A DNA stretch of 64,000 nucleotides from JAKACA01 sp049510975 (GTDB taxonomy: Bacteria; Actinomycetota; Acidimicrobiia; Acidimicrobiales; Bog-793): assembly GCA_049510975.1 (NCBI GenBank), contig JBEKYM010000005.1, positions 1 through 64,000 of the forward strand. The letters run 5' to 3'. The notes below the pieces were generated by a model. It worked only from the letters and a program-made list of their open reading frames with translations. It was not told the DNA's origin and did not search any database. Numbering within the stretch: the first letter of the stretch is position 1; each line of letters opens with the position of its first letter. The translations under genes were made by a program, and so were the position numbers. Positions 51,777 to 59,882 of the stretch are shown one piece after another.

Positions 51777-53009
51777 TCAGCCGCCGGCGATGACCCTCGG
51801 CCCCCGCCGCCACGACACGTATCGCCAGGCCCAGTTGAGCAACACCGACGTGCGGTTGCGCACGCCGACGAGGAACACGATGTGGAGCGCCAGCCAGGCC
51901 AGCCAGGCAGGCGTGCCCCGCAGGCGGATCCCTCCCGGCAGCTCGGCGACGGCGGCGCGGCGGCCGATGGTGGCCATGATCCCCTTGTCCCGGTAGCGGA
52001 ACGCCGTCGTCGGCTCCCCGGCCATGAGTCGCCGGATCTGCTCGCCGGCGTGAAGGCCCTCCTGGATCGCCGGCTGCGCCAGCTGCGGGAGGGCGGTGGC
52101 ACCGCCGGCGGCCGCCATGTCGCCGATCGCAAAGACGTTGTCGTGCCCCTCGACGCGCAGGTCGTCGCCGACGACGATCCGCCCCCGCACTTTGGCGAGC
52201 TCGAGGGCGCCGGTGAGCTGGCACGGCCCCACGCCGGCCGCCCAGATCACGAGCCCGCAGGCAAGGACCTCGCCGGAGGCGAGCACGGCCCGGTCGGCGA
52301 AGACCTCCTTCACCCCCTCGCCACATCGCACCTCGACACCACGGTGGGCAAGAACCGAGGCGGCATAGGCGCTGAGCTTCGGGTGGAAGGCGCTCAACAG
52401 CCGGTCCTGCACCTCGATGAGCACGATGTGCGACAGGGTGGCGTCGAGATCGGTGTAGTGCGTGGCGAATTCCATCTGGCGCAACTCGGCGAGGGCTCCG
52501 GCCATCTCGACGCCGGTGGGGCCGCCGCCGACGATCACGACCGTCAGATCGCCCTCCGCCGCCCCGTGGGCGGACGCTCGCTCGACACCCGACAGCACGG
52601 TGTCCCGGACCGCCATGGCGTCGTCCATCGTGTAGATCGCCTTGGCGTGCTGCTCGGCGCCGGGAATGCCGAAGAACGTCGTCCCGGCGCCGGCCGCCAG
52701 CACGAGATAGTCATAGGACAGCTGCGGCCCCTCGGCGAAGCTGACGAGCTGGGCGTCGAAGTCCACGGCGGTGACGAGGTCCTGGCGGAACCGCACGTTC
52801 GGGTGGCTGCGTGCGTAGCTGCGCACCGGGTAGGCGATATCGCCCGGGTTCAGGCCCGCCGTGGCCACTTGGTAGAGGAGCGGCTGGAACGTGTTGTAGT
52901 TGTGCCGGTCCACGATGACGATGTCGACCTCGGACTCCGAGAGCGCCTCGCAGACCCGCATGCCTCCGAAGCCCGCCCCGATCACGACGACCCGCGGCCG
53001 ACCGCTCAC
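51777..53009 (-). CDS. ndh: NADH dehydrogenase type II (NAD(P)/FAD-dependent oxidoreductase)
   Basis: A 410-residue membrane-associated flavoprotein passing electrons from NADH to quinone without proton pumping. The FAD motif is VVVIGAGFGGMRV, HNYNTFQPLLYQVATAG follows as in NDH-2, the NAD motif is VIVGGGPTGVEMAGALAEL, and FAIGDMAAAGG binds FAD. The C-terminal amphipathic segment LAWLALHIVFLVGVRN fits membrane attachment. A GTG at 53009 is used because it overlaps the MFS gene stop and has GGGAGG 8 bases upstream; a GTG at 53018 is also in frame. It is co-transcribed with the MFS gene upstream. Confidence 0.92.
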   Translation of the reverse strand: MSGRPRVVVIGAGFGGMRVCEALSESEVDIVIVDRHNYNTFQPLLYQVATAGLNPGDIAYPVRSYARSHPNVRFRQDLVTAVDFDAQLVSFAEGPQLSYDYLVLAAGAGTTFFGIPGAEQHAKAIYTMDDAMAVRDTVLSGVERASAHGAAEGDLTVVIVGGGPTGVEMAGALAELRQMEFATHYTDLDATLSHIVLIEVQDRLLSAFHPKLSAYAASVLAHRGVEVRCGEGVKEVFADRAVLASGEVLACGLVIWAAGVGPCQLTGALELAKVRGRIVVGDDLRVEGHDNVFAIGDMAAAGGATALPQLAQPAIQEGLHAGEQIRRLMAGEPTTAFRYRDKGIMATIGRRAAVAELPGGIRLRGTPAWLAWLALHIVFLVGVRNRTSVLLNWAWRYVSWRRGPRVIAGG

Positions 53010-54220
53010 GCCGCCCACCTCCCTGTCGCAAAGCTCAGGCCCCGGTTGCCCACGTACAGCAGCACTGCAGCGCCGAAGATACAGGCACCGAGCACGCCCA
53101 CGCCGAGGTGCGCCGCCAGCAGCCCGAAGAGGGCGACGGCGACAGGACCTCCGAAACAGGCCGCCGCGATGGAGACACCGACCGCCTGGCCGGTCCGCGC
53201 TTGCCCGACCCGCCGGGGCATGAGGGCGACGAGCACCGGGAAGACCGCAGCCGCCCCGAGGCCGGCGATCGGGAGCCCGATCACGGCCAAGGTCCCCGGC
53301 AGCAACCAGAGCAGACCGCTGCCGACCATCACGAGGAGGCAGCTCAGCTCGAGGACGAGGGCGGCGGCGAAGCGATCGCCCGCGGCGGCGAGCGCGAAGC
53401 GTCCCGCAGTCAACCCCGCCCAGAACATCGCCAACGCCAGGGCGGCCAGCGTTCGTGAGACGTGCCGGTCGAGGATCAGATAGCTGTAGCCCCAGGCGAT
53501 CGGACCGTTCTCTGCCGCCGCGTAGACGACGAACACCGTCACCGTCGCCAGCAGCACGAAGCGCCGCACCGGCACGGGCGGGGCGGGAACGGGCGGGGCG
53601 GGGGCCTGTTCGTCGACGGGCTCAGGTGCGCTCAGCGGTGTCGCCGGCCGCCGCGCCAGCACCGAGAGCGGCGTGAGCGCGAGCGCGCCCACGGCCATCA
53701 CGACGACGGCCGCCCGCCAGTCGTGCGCCCAGGCGAGGACGGCGGCGACGAGCAAGGGCCCGAACATGCCACCGATCGCCCACGAGCCGTGCAGCAGCCC
53801 GAGGCGCCGCATGCCCCCGGCCATCGCCGCTTCGGCGTTGACGGCGGCATCGACGACGCCCTTGGCAAAGCCGAGGAGGGCGACAGCGACGAGCACCGTC
53901 GGCCAGTCGGCTGCGGTGCCCCAGGTCACGAGCGCGACGAGAGCGAGCACGCAGGAGGCCGCCAGGACGTTGCCGACCCCGAGCCGGCCCCGGATGCGGT
54001 TCGCCAAGAGCCCGCCCGTGAAGTAGAGCGCCGTGCCGGCGACGCTGAGGACGCCGAGGTCGTCGAGGGGCAGGTGGAACGTCGCCCGCATGCTCGGCCA
54101 GAGGACGCCGAGGGCTCCGTCGGTCACCCCGAGGATGAGGACGAACGTCCCCGCCTGCACGACGAGTGGGAGGCGCGTGGCGGCGCGACCGATGCCGGCA
54201 TCGGAGGCGCTCGCGAGCAT
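53006..54220 (-). CDS. MFS transporter
   Basis: A 404-residue transporter with about 12 hydrophobic helices of the major facilitator superfamily, resembling the fucose-permease/YbjJ-like branch. The start GTFVLILGVTDGALGVLWPSM fits that group, and an internal Pro-rich loop (residues 205-222, APAPPVPAPPVPVRRF) separates the halves. No antibiotic-specific motif is visible, and the substrate cannot be given. It is the first gene of a two-gene operon with the NADH dehydrogenase and diverges from the Fae-like gene across 80 bases. Confidence 0.85.
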   Translation of the reverse strand: MLASASDAGIGRAATRLPLVVQAGTFVLILGVTDGALGVLWPSMRATFHLPLDDLGVLSVAGTALYFTGGLLANRIRGRLGVGNVLAASCVLALVALVTWGTAADWPTVLVAVALLGFAKGVVDAAVNAEAAMAGGMRRLGLLHGSWAIGGMFGPLLVAAVLAWAHDWRAAVVVMAVGALALTPLSVLARRPATPLSAPEPVDEQAPAPPVPAPPVPVRRFVLLATVTVFVVYAAAENGPIAWGYSYLILDRHVSRTLAALALAMFWAGLTAGRFALAAAGDRFAAALVLELSCLLVMVGSGLLWLLPGTLAVIGLPIAGLGAAAVFPVLVALMPRRVGQARTGQAVGVSIAAACFGGPVAVALFGLLAAHLGVGVLGACIFGAAVLLYVGNRGLSFATGRWAA

Positions 54221-54300
54221 GCACGAGTTCCTAGCCGATTTCGCCGCCGGCCCGGACGCCTTGCGGAGCGCCGCGGCGGCGAAACGTCGATGATGGGGGG

Positions 54301-54804
54301 ATGGAAACGGTGATGGAGATCGGGGAGGGTTTCGTCGGGGAGGGCGTGAACGCCGCTCACGTGAACACGGTCCTCGGCGAGCGGTCCGGTCCGGTCGGCG
54401 CCGCCTGGGCGGCGGGCCTGGCCGGGCCGACCGTCGGGCACGCCGCCTTCATGGTCGTCGGCCAGCCGGGCACGGCGGCGGTTCCCCCCACGCTGTTCGT
54501 CAACAAGGCAGCCATCGAGGGAGACGCCCACGGGCTGCTCACCTGGGGTCCGGCGCAAGCCGGCGTCGCCAAGGGCGTTGCCTTGGCGCTCTCCGAGGGT
54601 GTCGTCGCCGCCGAGCGCGCCGGCGAGCTCGTTCTCATCGCGGCGGTGTGGGTGAACCCGGTCGCCGACGACGCCGGGGCCGTGTTCGCCAACAACACCG
54701 AAGCCACGTTGCAAGCGCTGCGCAACGGCCACGAGGGCCGACCCACGGTCAGCGAGGCGGTAGCTGCCGGCCTGTCACCCTGGAACCCGTTCTTCCGACC
54801 CTGA
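54301..54804 (+). CDS. Formaldehyde-activating enzyme (Fae) family protein
   Basis: A 167-residue protein closely following the Fae pattern: GEGFVGEGVNAAHVNTVLG near the start with the catalytic-His position retained, PPTLFVNKAAI, and WGPAQAGVAKGVALALSEGVV in the middle. Fae joins formaldehyde with tetrahydromethanopterin in methylotrophs and archaea. No tetrahydromethanopterin biosynthesis or other C1-transfer gene occurs in this window, so the cofactor and reaction are uncertain, and it may be a paralogue with a different carbonyl substrate. The ATG at 54301 is preceded by a G-run. It is monocistronic, between the divergent MFS gene and a convergent hydrolase. Confidence 0.88.
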   Translation: METVMEIGEGFVGEGVNAAHVNTVLGERSGPVGAAWAAGLAGPTVGHAAFMVVGQPGTAAVPPTLFVNKAAIEGDAHGLLTWGPAQAGVAKGVALALSEGVVAAERAGELVLIAAVWVNPVADDAGAVFANNTEATLQALRNGHEGRPTVSEAVAAGLSPWNPFFRP

Positions 54805-54818
54805 GGCAGCCCGGGCGG

Positions 54819-55583
54819 TCATCGCAGCGGCGGCAGCCCGGTGAGGAAGTCGACGACGGCACCGCGAAACTCCGGCTGCACCACAGCCGAGAGGTGGTCG
54901 CCGGGCACGAGCTTGGCGCGGGCGCCCCCGATGGCCTCGGCGAGGGCCTCCGGCGGGCCGGCGAGGGTGTCACGGTCGCCGTTCACGACGAGGGTGGGGA
55001 CGGCGATGTTGCCCAGATCCTCGAGGCTCGGGAAGGGGCTGCCCGACCGCTGCACGGCCGCCAGCGCGAGGCGGTCGGCGCCGGTGGCGTCGGCGAAATT
55101 GCGGAACGCCCGCGCCATCGGATCGGTGACGGCCGCCGGGTCGCCCGCCTCGAGGGCTTCGGCGATCCGCAGGGCAGCGGCCGGCTGGCGCGTGCGGATC
55201 TGGCCCATGCCGGCGCCACCGAGGACGAGCGAGCGGACGCGGGGCTCGGCCGGCGTCAGCCGCATGGCCACGAACGAGCCCATCGAATACCCGACGAGGT
55301 GGACCCGGTCGAGCTCGAGGACGTCGAGCAGGCAGGCCACGTCCCGCACCATGGCGCCGCCGGCATAGGCGGCCGGGTCGTGCGGCTTGCCGGACTCGCC
55401 ATGGCCTCTGGCGTCGATGAGCACGACCTGGAAGCCAGATGCGAGCACGTGCTCGGCGACGCCGGCGCGCACCCAGTTCGTCACCGACTCCGAAGCGAAC
55501 CCGTGGTGCATCACGACGGGATCCCCCTCGCCGAGGACGTCGTAGGCGATCTCGACCCCGTCAAAGCTGGCGAAGCGCTTCAT
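54819..55583 (-). CDS. Alpha/beta-fold hydrolase
   Basis: A 254-residue hydrolase with the canonical triad layout: oxyanion region VVMHHGFASES, nucleophile elbow VGYSMGSF, Asp in VVNGDRDTLAG and His in VPGDHLSAV. It resembles 3-oxoadipate enol-lactonase/esterase-like proteins, but no pathway context identifies the substrate. The frame is open upstream to 56087 across the AlaX-like gene, but the ATG at 55583 overlapping that gene's stop (ATGA) gives a normal length. It is translationally coupled to the AlaX-like gene. Confidence 0.88.
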   Translation of the reverse strand: MKRFASFDGVEIAYDVLGEGDPVVMHHGFASESVTNWVRAGVAEHVLASGFQVVLIDARGHGESGKPHDPAAYAGGAMVRDVACLLDVLELDRVHLVGYSMGSFVAMRLTPAEPRVRSLVLGGAGMGQIRTRQPAAALRIAEALEAGDPAAVTDPMARAFRNFADATGADRLALAAVQRSGSPFPSLEDLGNIAVPTLVVNGDRDTLAGPPEALAEAIGGARAKLVPGDHLSAVVQPEFRGAVVDFLTGLPPLR

Positions 55584-56290
55584 TCGACCACGATCCTCAC
55601 GCGCTTGTTCCCCTTGCCTTTGGACTCGGTCTTGACGACCCTCACGTGCCCCACTTCCGCCGTCGATCGCACGTGGGTGCCTCCGTCGGCCTGCTTGTCC
55701 AGCCCGACGATGTCGACGACGCGCACCTCGCGCACGTGCTCGGGGACGCGATTGGTCTTGGTCCGGATGAGATCCTCGTCTTCCAGCACCTCGTCGGGCG
55801 ACAGGAAGGAGACGACGACGGGACGGTCGCGGCGGACCTCCTCGTTCACGCGCCGTTCGATCGTTGCGGCAAAGCCCTCCGGGAGCGGGTCGAACTCGAA
55901 GTCCATCCGGGCCGCCAGCGGCTCCATGTTGCCGCCCGTGACCGCCTTGGCGTACTCGTTCCAGATCACCCCGCACAAGATGTGCAGTGCCGTATGAGTT
56001 CTCATGAGGGCGTGGCGCCTCGGCCAGTCGATGACACCGTGCAGGCGGTCGCCGACCGCCGGCATCGGCCCCTCCAGAGCGTGCCAAGCCACGGCGCCGT
56101 CCTTTGACACCTCGACGACACGAGCCTGCCCGAGCGTGCCGGTGTCATGGGGCTGGCCGCCGCCAGTGACGTAGAAACCCGTCTCGTCGAGCGCCACCCG
56201 GTCGCCCTCGACCGCCACGACGGTGGCGTCGAACTGCTCGGCGTAGGCGTCACGCAGATACAGCAGCTCCGTCGCCGGCAGGTCCCCCAT
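55580..56290 (-). CDS. Alanyl-tRNA editing protein, AlaX-like
   Basis: A 236-residue stand-alone editing domain that should hydrolyse mischarged Ser- or Gly-tRNA(Ala). The zinc motif HTALHIL is in place, and the second motif reads QADGGTHV, where the Cys usual in AlaRS is replaced by Asp. The glycine-rich start GFYVTGGGQPHDTG is also typical. Such Asp versions occur in bacterial AlaX proteins, so function is not ruled out. The full domain is present but the aminoacylation domain of AlaRS is not. The ATG at 56290 begins the two-gene unit with the hydrolase. Confidence 0.9.
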   Translation of the reverse strand: MGDLPATELLYLRDAYAEQFDATVVAVEGDRVALDETGFYVTGGGQPHDTGTLGQARVVEVSKDGAVAWHALEGPMPAVGDRLHGVIDWPRRHALMRTHTALHILCGVIWNEYAKAVTGGNMEPLAARMDFEFDPLPEGFAATIERRVNEEVRRDRPVVVSFLSPDEVLEDEDLIRTKTNRVPEHVREVRVVDIVGLDKQADGGTHVRSTAEVGHVRVVKTESKGKGNKRVRIVVE

Positions 56291-56618
56291 GCGGCAATGC
56301 TGTACGCGGCGGCCGTGCGCGCGCCAGCCCGTGCCGACCGGCGCCGTTCATGCGCCGTTCAGGTGTCGGCGTGCCGGCGGGCCGGCGAAGGCGGCGACAG
56401 CTCACAGCCTGCGGCCGTGCCTGTTGATAACCGGAGGCGGCCCGCGCCGCCGCCTACCGCGATGGGCTGGGCGTGACGCGAAGCAGCTCTCGGCGCCGCC
56501 GGTGGGACGCAACACGATCCCGAGACTGTGGATGAAGGGAGTGCACAGGCCGACCCGGCAGGTCGTCTACCTGCTGTTTACCCAGGGTTCACGCTTGGCC
56601 GGCGTCTCCGCCGAGCTG
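56291..56618 (-). other. Non-coding gap before the AlaX-like gene
   Basis: This 328-base interval has no credible gene. The part nearest 56290 must contain the AlaX promoter on the minus strand. The only structure I see is a short hairpin, GCAGGT with ACCTGC around CGTCT (56557-56573), 46 bases beyond the NlpC/P60 stop, without a T-tract. It may be a weak terminator for that gene. Confidence 0.5.
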
Positions 56619-57764
56619 TCAGGGCCGACCGGCGCTGACGAGTCCGCCGAAGTAGACCGGCGTGTAAGCCACATTCGTGCCCGGCTCGGCCGCCTGGATG
56701 GCTGTGGCGGCCCCGTACGGGCCCGATCCGAGGTACATGACGACGTGGGTGATCGGCGTGTTGCCGTCGTTGGCGAAGTGGTAGAAGAGCAGGTCTCCGG
56801 GCCGGAGGTGGTTGAGGGCGACGGGCACGGACTCTTCCCACTGCACGGTGGCGGAGTGCTCGAGCGAGACGCCGGCGGCCGCCCAGGCGAGCATCGTCAA
56901 GCCGGAGCAGTCGACGCCCTTCTTGCTGGCGCCCCCGAAGACGTAGGGCACGCCGAGGTACTTCCGAGCTGCGGCGGCGGCTGCGAGGGCCTGGAGGGGA
57001 CTGGCCGCCTTCACGGCGTCGATGTCGGCGAGGTTCTTGCCCTTGTAGGGCGAGCCGGAGGGGTCGATCGAGAACAGCCGCGAGAACACTTTCGGTCCCA
57101 CCAGCCTCATGAGCTTGGCGTCGATGGAGAGGTACTCGAGGGACGCCCGTTTGACGAGCTGGATCGCCTGAGTGTGGAGGGCGGCGACGCGGGCGACGGT
57201 GACACGGATCTCGCCTTGGGCGGCGACGGCCTCGCTGCGGCCCGTGTTGATCTCGTTCGTGATGGCTTCGAACTGCTTGAGCGAGGCCATGAGGTTGCTC
57301 TGCGCCGATCCGGCGTAGACCGCCGCCATCTCGCCGTCGTTGGCGTTGTTGCTCAGCAGCGGCGAGTTGACGCTCGTGAGCTGGCCGGTGACATAGGCGA
57401 GGATCGCCTGGTTGCGCAGCCGCAACTTGGCGGCGTTCACGCTGCGCTCGGCCCTCGCGACTTCGGCGTCGCAGACGAGCACGAGCCGGTGGGCGGCCTT
57501 CAATTTCACGACCTGCTCGTCGTAGGCCTCCGAGAGCGTGGCAGCTTTGGCGTTGGCTGCCTTGATCTGGGCGGCCGTGTTGAGCAGCCCACGCAGCAGC
57601 GGGTCGGCGCTGGAGGGGATCGTGCTCGACGTCGTCGTCGTTGTCGACGAAGTCGGCTTGCCGCCTTTGCCTCCCTTGCCTTGTGACGCGAGAGCGGTCG
57701 CTTGACCACTCAGAGTGGCGATAATTACCGCCAAGATAACCAACAGCAGTTTCTTCTGGGTCAC
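56619..57764 (-). CDS. Secreted NlpC/P60 peptidoglycan hydrolase, second copy
   Basis: A 381-residue exported hydrolase with the same layout as the protein at 10486-11691. The signal peptide is KKLLLVILAVIIATLSGQA. Residues 50-230 form a coiled coil (AAQIKAANAKAATLSEAYDE). The C-terminal NlpC/P60 domain has KGVDCSGLTML (nucleophile Cys near 285) and ITHVVMYLG with the catalytic His. It lacks the Pro/Gly-rich linker of the first copy. The GTG at 57764 has GGAGAG about 7 bases upstream. It is monocistronic on the minus strand; the next minus gene is the site-2 protease upstream. Confidence 0.92.
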   Translation of the reverse strand: MTQKKLLLVILAVIIATLSGQATALASQGKGGKGGKPTSSTTTTTSSTIPSSADPLLRGLLNTAAQIKAANAKAATLSEAYDEQVVKLKAAHRLVLVCDAEVARAERSVNAAKLRLRNQAILAYVTGQLTSVNSPLLSNNANDGEMAAVYAGSAQSNLMASLKQFEAITNEINTGRSEAVAAQGEIRVTVARVAALHTQAIQLVKRASLEYLSIDAKLMRLVGPKVFSRLFSIDPSGSPYKGKNLADIDAVKAASPLQALAAAAAARKYLGVPYVFGGASKKGVDCSGLTMLAWAAAGVSLEHSATVQWEESVPVALNHLRPGDLLFYHFANDGNTPITHVVMYLGSGPYGAATAIQAAEPGTNVAYTPVYFGGLVSAGRP

Positions 57765-57913
57765 GAGCTCACTCTCCAGCCGTCGCTCAGTGAGTAGTTC
57801 ATCGGCCGATGCCCGCGGGCAATCAAGCGATTTCCGCAGGTCAGCCTACATGAGCTGCGAGTTCCTACGATACGAGCGACGCAAACGAGGCTCGCCTGGG
57901 GTCGCTCAGGGCC

Positions 57914-58993
57914 TCAGGCGGCCCGCGATCCCCCTGGTGAGGCCACTGCGGCCCCCTGATTCTGTTGGGCGACGGCCTGCAGTGTCCAACGGTAGAGGAC
58001 GCCTACGACGTGACCGTCGTTCATGACGGCCAATTGGTGCCGCGGGAAGGCCGAGAACGCCTCGAGGGCGGTCGGGTAGAGCGGCTGGGTGGCGTCGAGC
58101 ACCGGCGCGGTGCGGTCACACGCCTCACCGACGGTCGCTCCCGGCCGGGCGACGAGATCCTCCACGGCTGCGATCCCCACGTAGCGATCGGCCTCCACGA
58201 TGGGCACTGCCCGGCCCGGATAGGCCTGCAGCCAGGGGAGCAGTTGCTGGACGGTGACTTCGGCGAGCACCGTCGTCGGGTCCTGAGCCATGACGTCGCC
58301 GACTCGCAAGCCGCTGAACGAGGCCTGCACGGTGGCCACCCGCCGTTCGCTGTTCGCCCCGAGGATCACGAACAAGCCGATGAACACGAGCCAGTAGTCG
58401 TACTCGAGGCCGAAGATGACCATGGCGACACCGAGCACCATCGCCACGGCTGCGGCGATCCGGGTCGCCTTGAGGGGATCGCCGCGGCCCGCCAGGATCG
58501 CTCGCAGTACCCGGCCGCCGTCCATCGGCAGGGCGGGCAACAGGTTGAAGCCGCACAGGATGACGTTCATCCAGGCGAGGTTGGCCAGCAGCGACCCAGT
58601 GAGGAGCGAGGGCGGCCAGAGGCGACCGCCGCTCGCGAAGGCCGCCAGGCCGAGCAGGATGGCCAGCCCCAAGCTGGCCGCAGGCCCGGCAATGGCGATG
58701 TCCCGCTCGATTTTCGGCGACGCCGGCAAGCCGTTGATCTCCGACACCCCGCCGATCGGGAGCAGGATGATGTCGCGAACCGTGAGCCCGCGCCGGCGAG
58801 CCACCGCGCAGTGGGCGAGCTCGTGGATGGTCACGGCGGCGAACAGGGCGACGAGCCAGACGATGAGCGGCCAGATCTTCGACCAGGTGGTGTTCGTGTT
58901 GCCGAGGAACACGATCGCCACGAGAAACGAGAAGCTCCAGTGCACACGGATGGGCACACCCGCCACGCGACCGATCTTGACCGATCCTCTCAT
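57914..58993 (-). CDS. Site-2 protease family (M50) with C-terminal CBS domains
   Basis: A 359-residue membrane metalloprotease. The zinc motif is IHELAH (His57, Glu58, His61) and the third ligand is in LPMDGGR (Asp158). Six or so hydrophobic segments surround it. A pair of CBS domains (about 230-345; ADRYVGIAAVEDLV, MNDGHVVGVLYRW) follows, giving adenine-nucleotide sensing as in SpoIVFB-like rhomboid-type intramembrane proteases. Targets are unknown; anti-sigma factors or stress-related proteins are typical. The ATG at 58993 is preferred to the long upstream frame. The gene is divergent from pxpA across 133 bases. Confidence 0.92.
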   Translation of the reverse strand: MRGSVKIGRVAGVPIRVHWSFSFLVAIVFLGNTNTTWSKIWPLIVWLVALFAAVTIHELAHCAVARRRGLTVRDIILLPIGGVSEINGLPASPKIERDIAIAGPAASLGLAILLGLAAFASGGRLWPPSLLTGSLLANLAWMNVILCGFNLLPALPMDGGRVLRAILAGRGDPLKATRIAAAVAMVLGVAMVIFGLEYDYWLVFIGLFVILGANSERRVATVQASFSGLRVGDVMAQDPTTVLAEVTVQQLLPWLQAYPGRAVPIVEADRYVGIAAVEDLVARPGATVGEACDRTAPVLDATQPLYPTALEAFSAFPRHQLAVMNDGHVVGVLYRWTLQAVAQQNQGAAVASPGGSRAA

Positions 58994-59126
58994 GTCTGCG
59001 ACGACTCCCTCCTGCCACGTTGGCCCCACTAGTTTGCCGCACAACCCTGTGAGCCGGCTGTGCACCGCCTGAACGCCCGCTTCGACTCCGTCCCAGCCCG
59101 CGCCGCACAGCGGGCAGGATGGAGAC

Positions 59127-59882
59127 ATGACTTTGGCGTCGATCGACCTCAACGCCGATCTCGGCGAGACCGACAACGATCTCGACCTCATGGGGGTGCT
59201 GAGCAGTGCCAACATCGCCTGCGGCGGGCACGCCGGCGACACGAGGTCGATGACCGCCGCCGTCCAGGCTGCGATCGCTGCCGGCGTTCGGGTCGGGGCG
59301 CACCCGTCGTACGCGGATCGGGCGGGTTTTGGGCGGGTCGAGCTCGGGCTCGGGCCGGCCGAGATCGCCGCTGCCGTCACCGAGCAGGTGGAAACGCTGG
59401 CCGCCGTCGCCGGCGCCGCCGGGATTGCGATCTCCCATCTCAAGCTGCACGGCGCCCTCTACCACCGAGCGGCCATCGACACGGACTGTGCAGAAGCCAT
59501 CCTCCGATCGCTGCAGGAGGCCGAGATCGGTCCCCTGGCCGTACTCGCCCCGCCCGGTGCCGTTCTCGCGGAGGCCGCCCGCCGGCGTGGGTGGACCGCC
59601 TTCGAGGAGGGTTTCTGCGACCGTGCCTACCGGGGCGACGGCTCGCTCGCCGATCGGTCTGAACCCGGTTCCGTGCTCGCCACGCCGGCGGAAGCCGCCG
59701 CTCAGGCCGTCGAGATCGCCGTCCTCGGCGGAGCCCACGCCACGGACGGATCCTGGGTGCCGCTCCGGCCGGCCTCGCTCTGCGTCCACGGCGACAGCCC
59801 CGGCGCCCTCCAGATCGCCACAGCCGTCCGGCAGGCCCTCGAGGACGCCGGGGTCGTCGTCGCTCCCTTCAGCGAGCCGTGA
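59127..59882 (+). CDS. pxpA: 5-Oxoprolinase subunit PxpA (LamB/YcsF family)
   Basis: A 251-residue TIM-barrel-like subunit of the ATP-dependent 5-oxoprolinase PxpABC, which opens 5-oxoproline to glutamate. The signature SIDLNADLGETDND, ANIACGGHAGD, AHPSYADRAGFGR and LKLHGALYH segments are all present. The length matches PxpA of other bacteria. The ATG has GGAG just upstream. Its stop overlaps the start of the fused pxpB-pxpC gene by 4 bases, so the complex is made from one transcript. It faces the site-2 protease gene. Confidence 0.95.
   Translation: MTLASIDLNADLGETDNDLDLMGVLSSANIACGGHAGDTRSMTAAVQAAIAAGVRVGAHPSYADRAGFGRVELGLGPAEIAAAVTEQVETLAAVAGAAGIAISHLKLHGALYHRAAIDTDCAEAILRSLQEAEIGPLAVLAPPGAVLAEAARRRGWTAFEEGFCDRAYRGDGSLADRSEPGSVLATPAEAAAQAVEIAVLGGAHATDGSWVPLRPASLCVHGDSPGALQIATAVRQALEDAGVVVAPFSEP

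Noticed and set aside
55580..56290. Inactivated tRNA-editing domain, because Cys is replaced in the second zinc motif
   Set aside because: I recall the ADGGTHV form as common in stand-alone bacterial AlaX-type proteins, so I do not treat it as a broken gene.
57765..57913. Cyclic-di-AMP riboswitch before the second NlpC/P60 gene
   Set aside because: No conserved core on the minus strand and only about 150 bases to the next gene.
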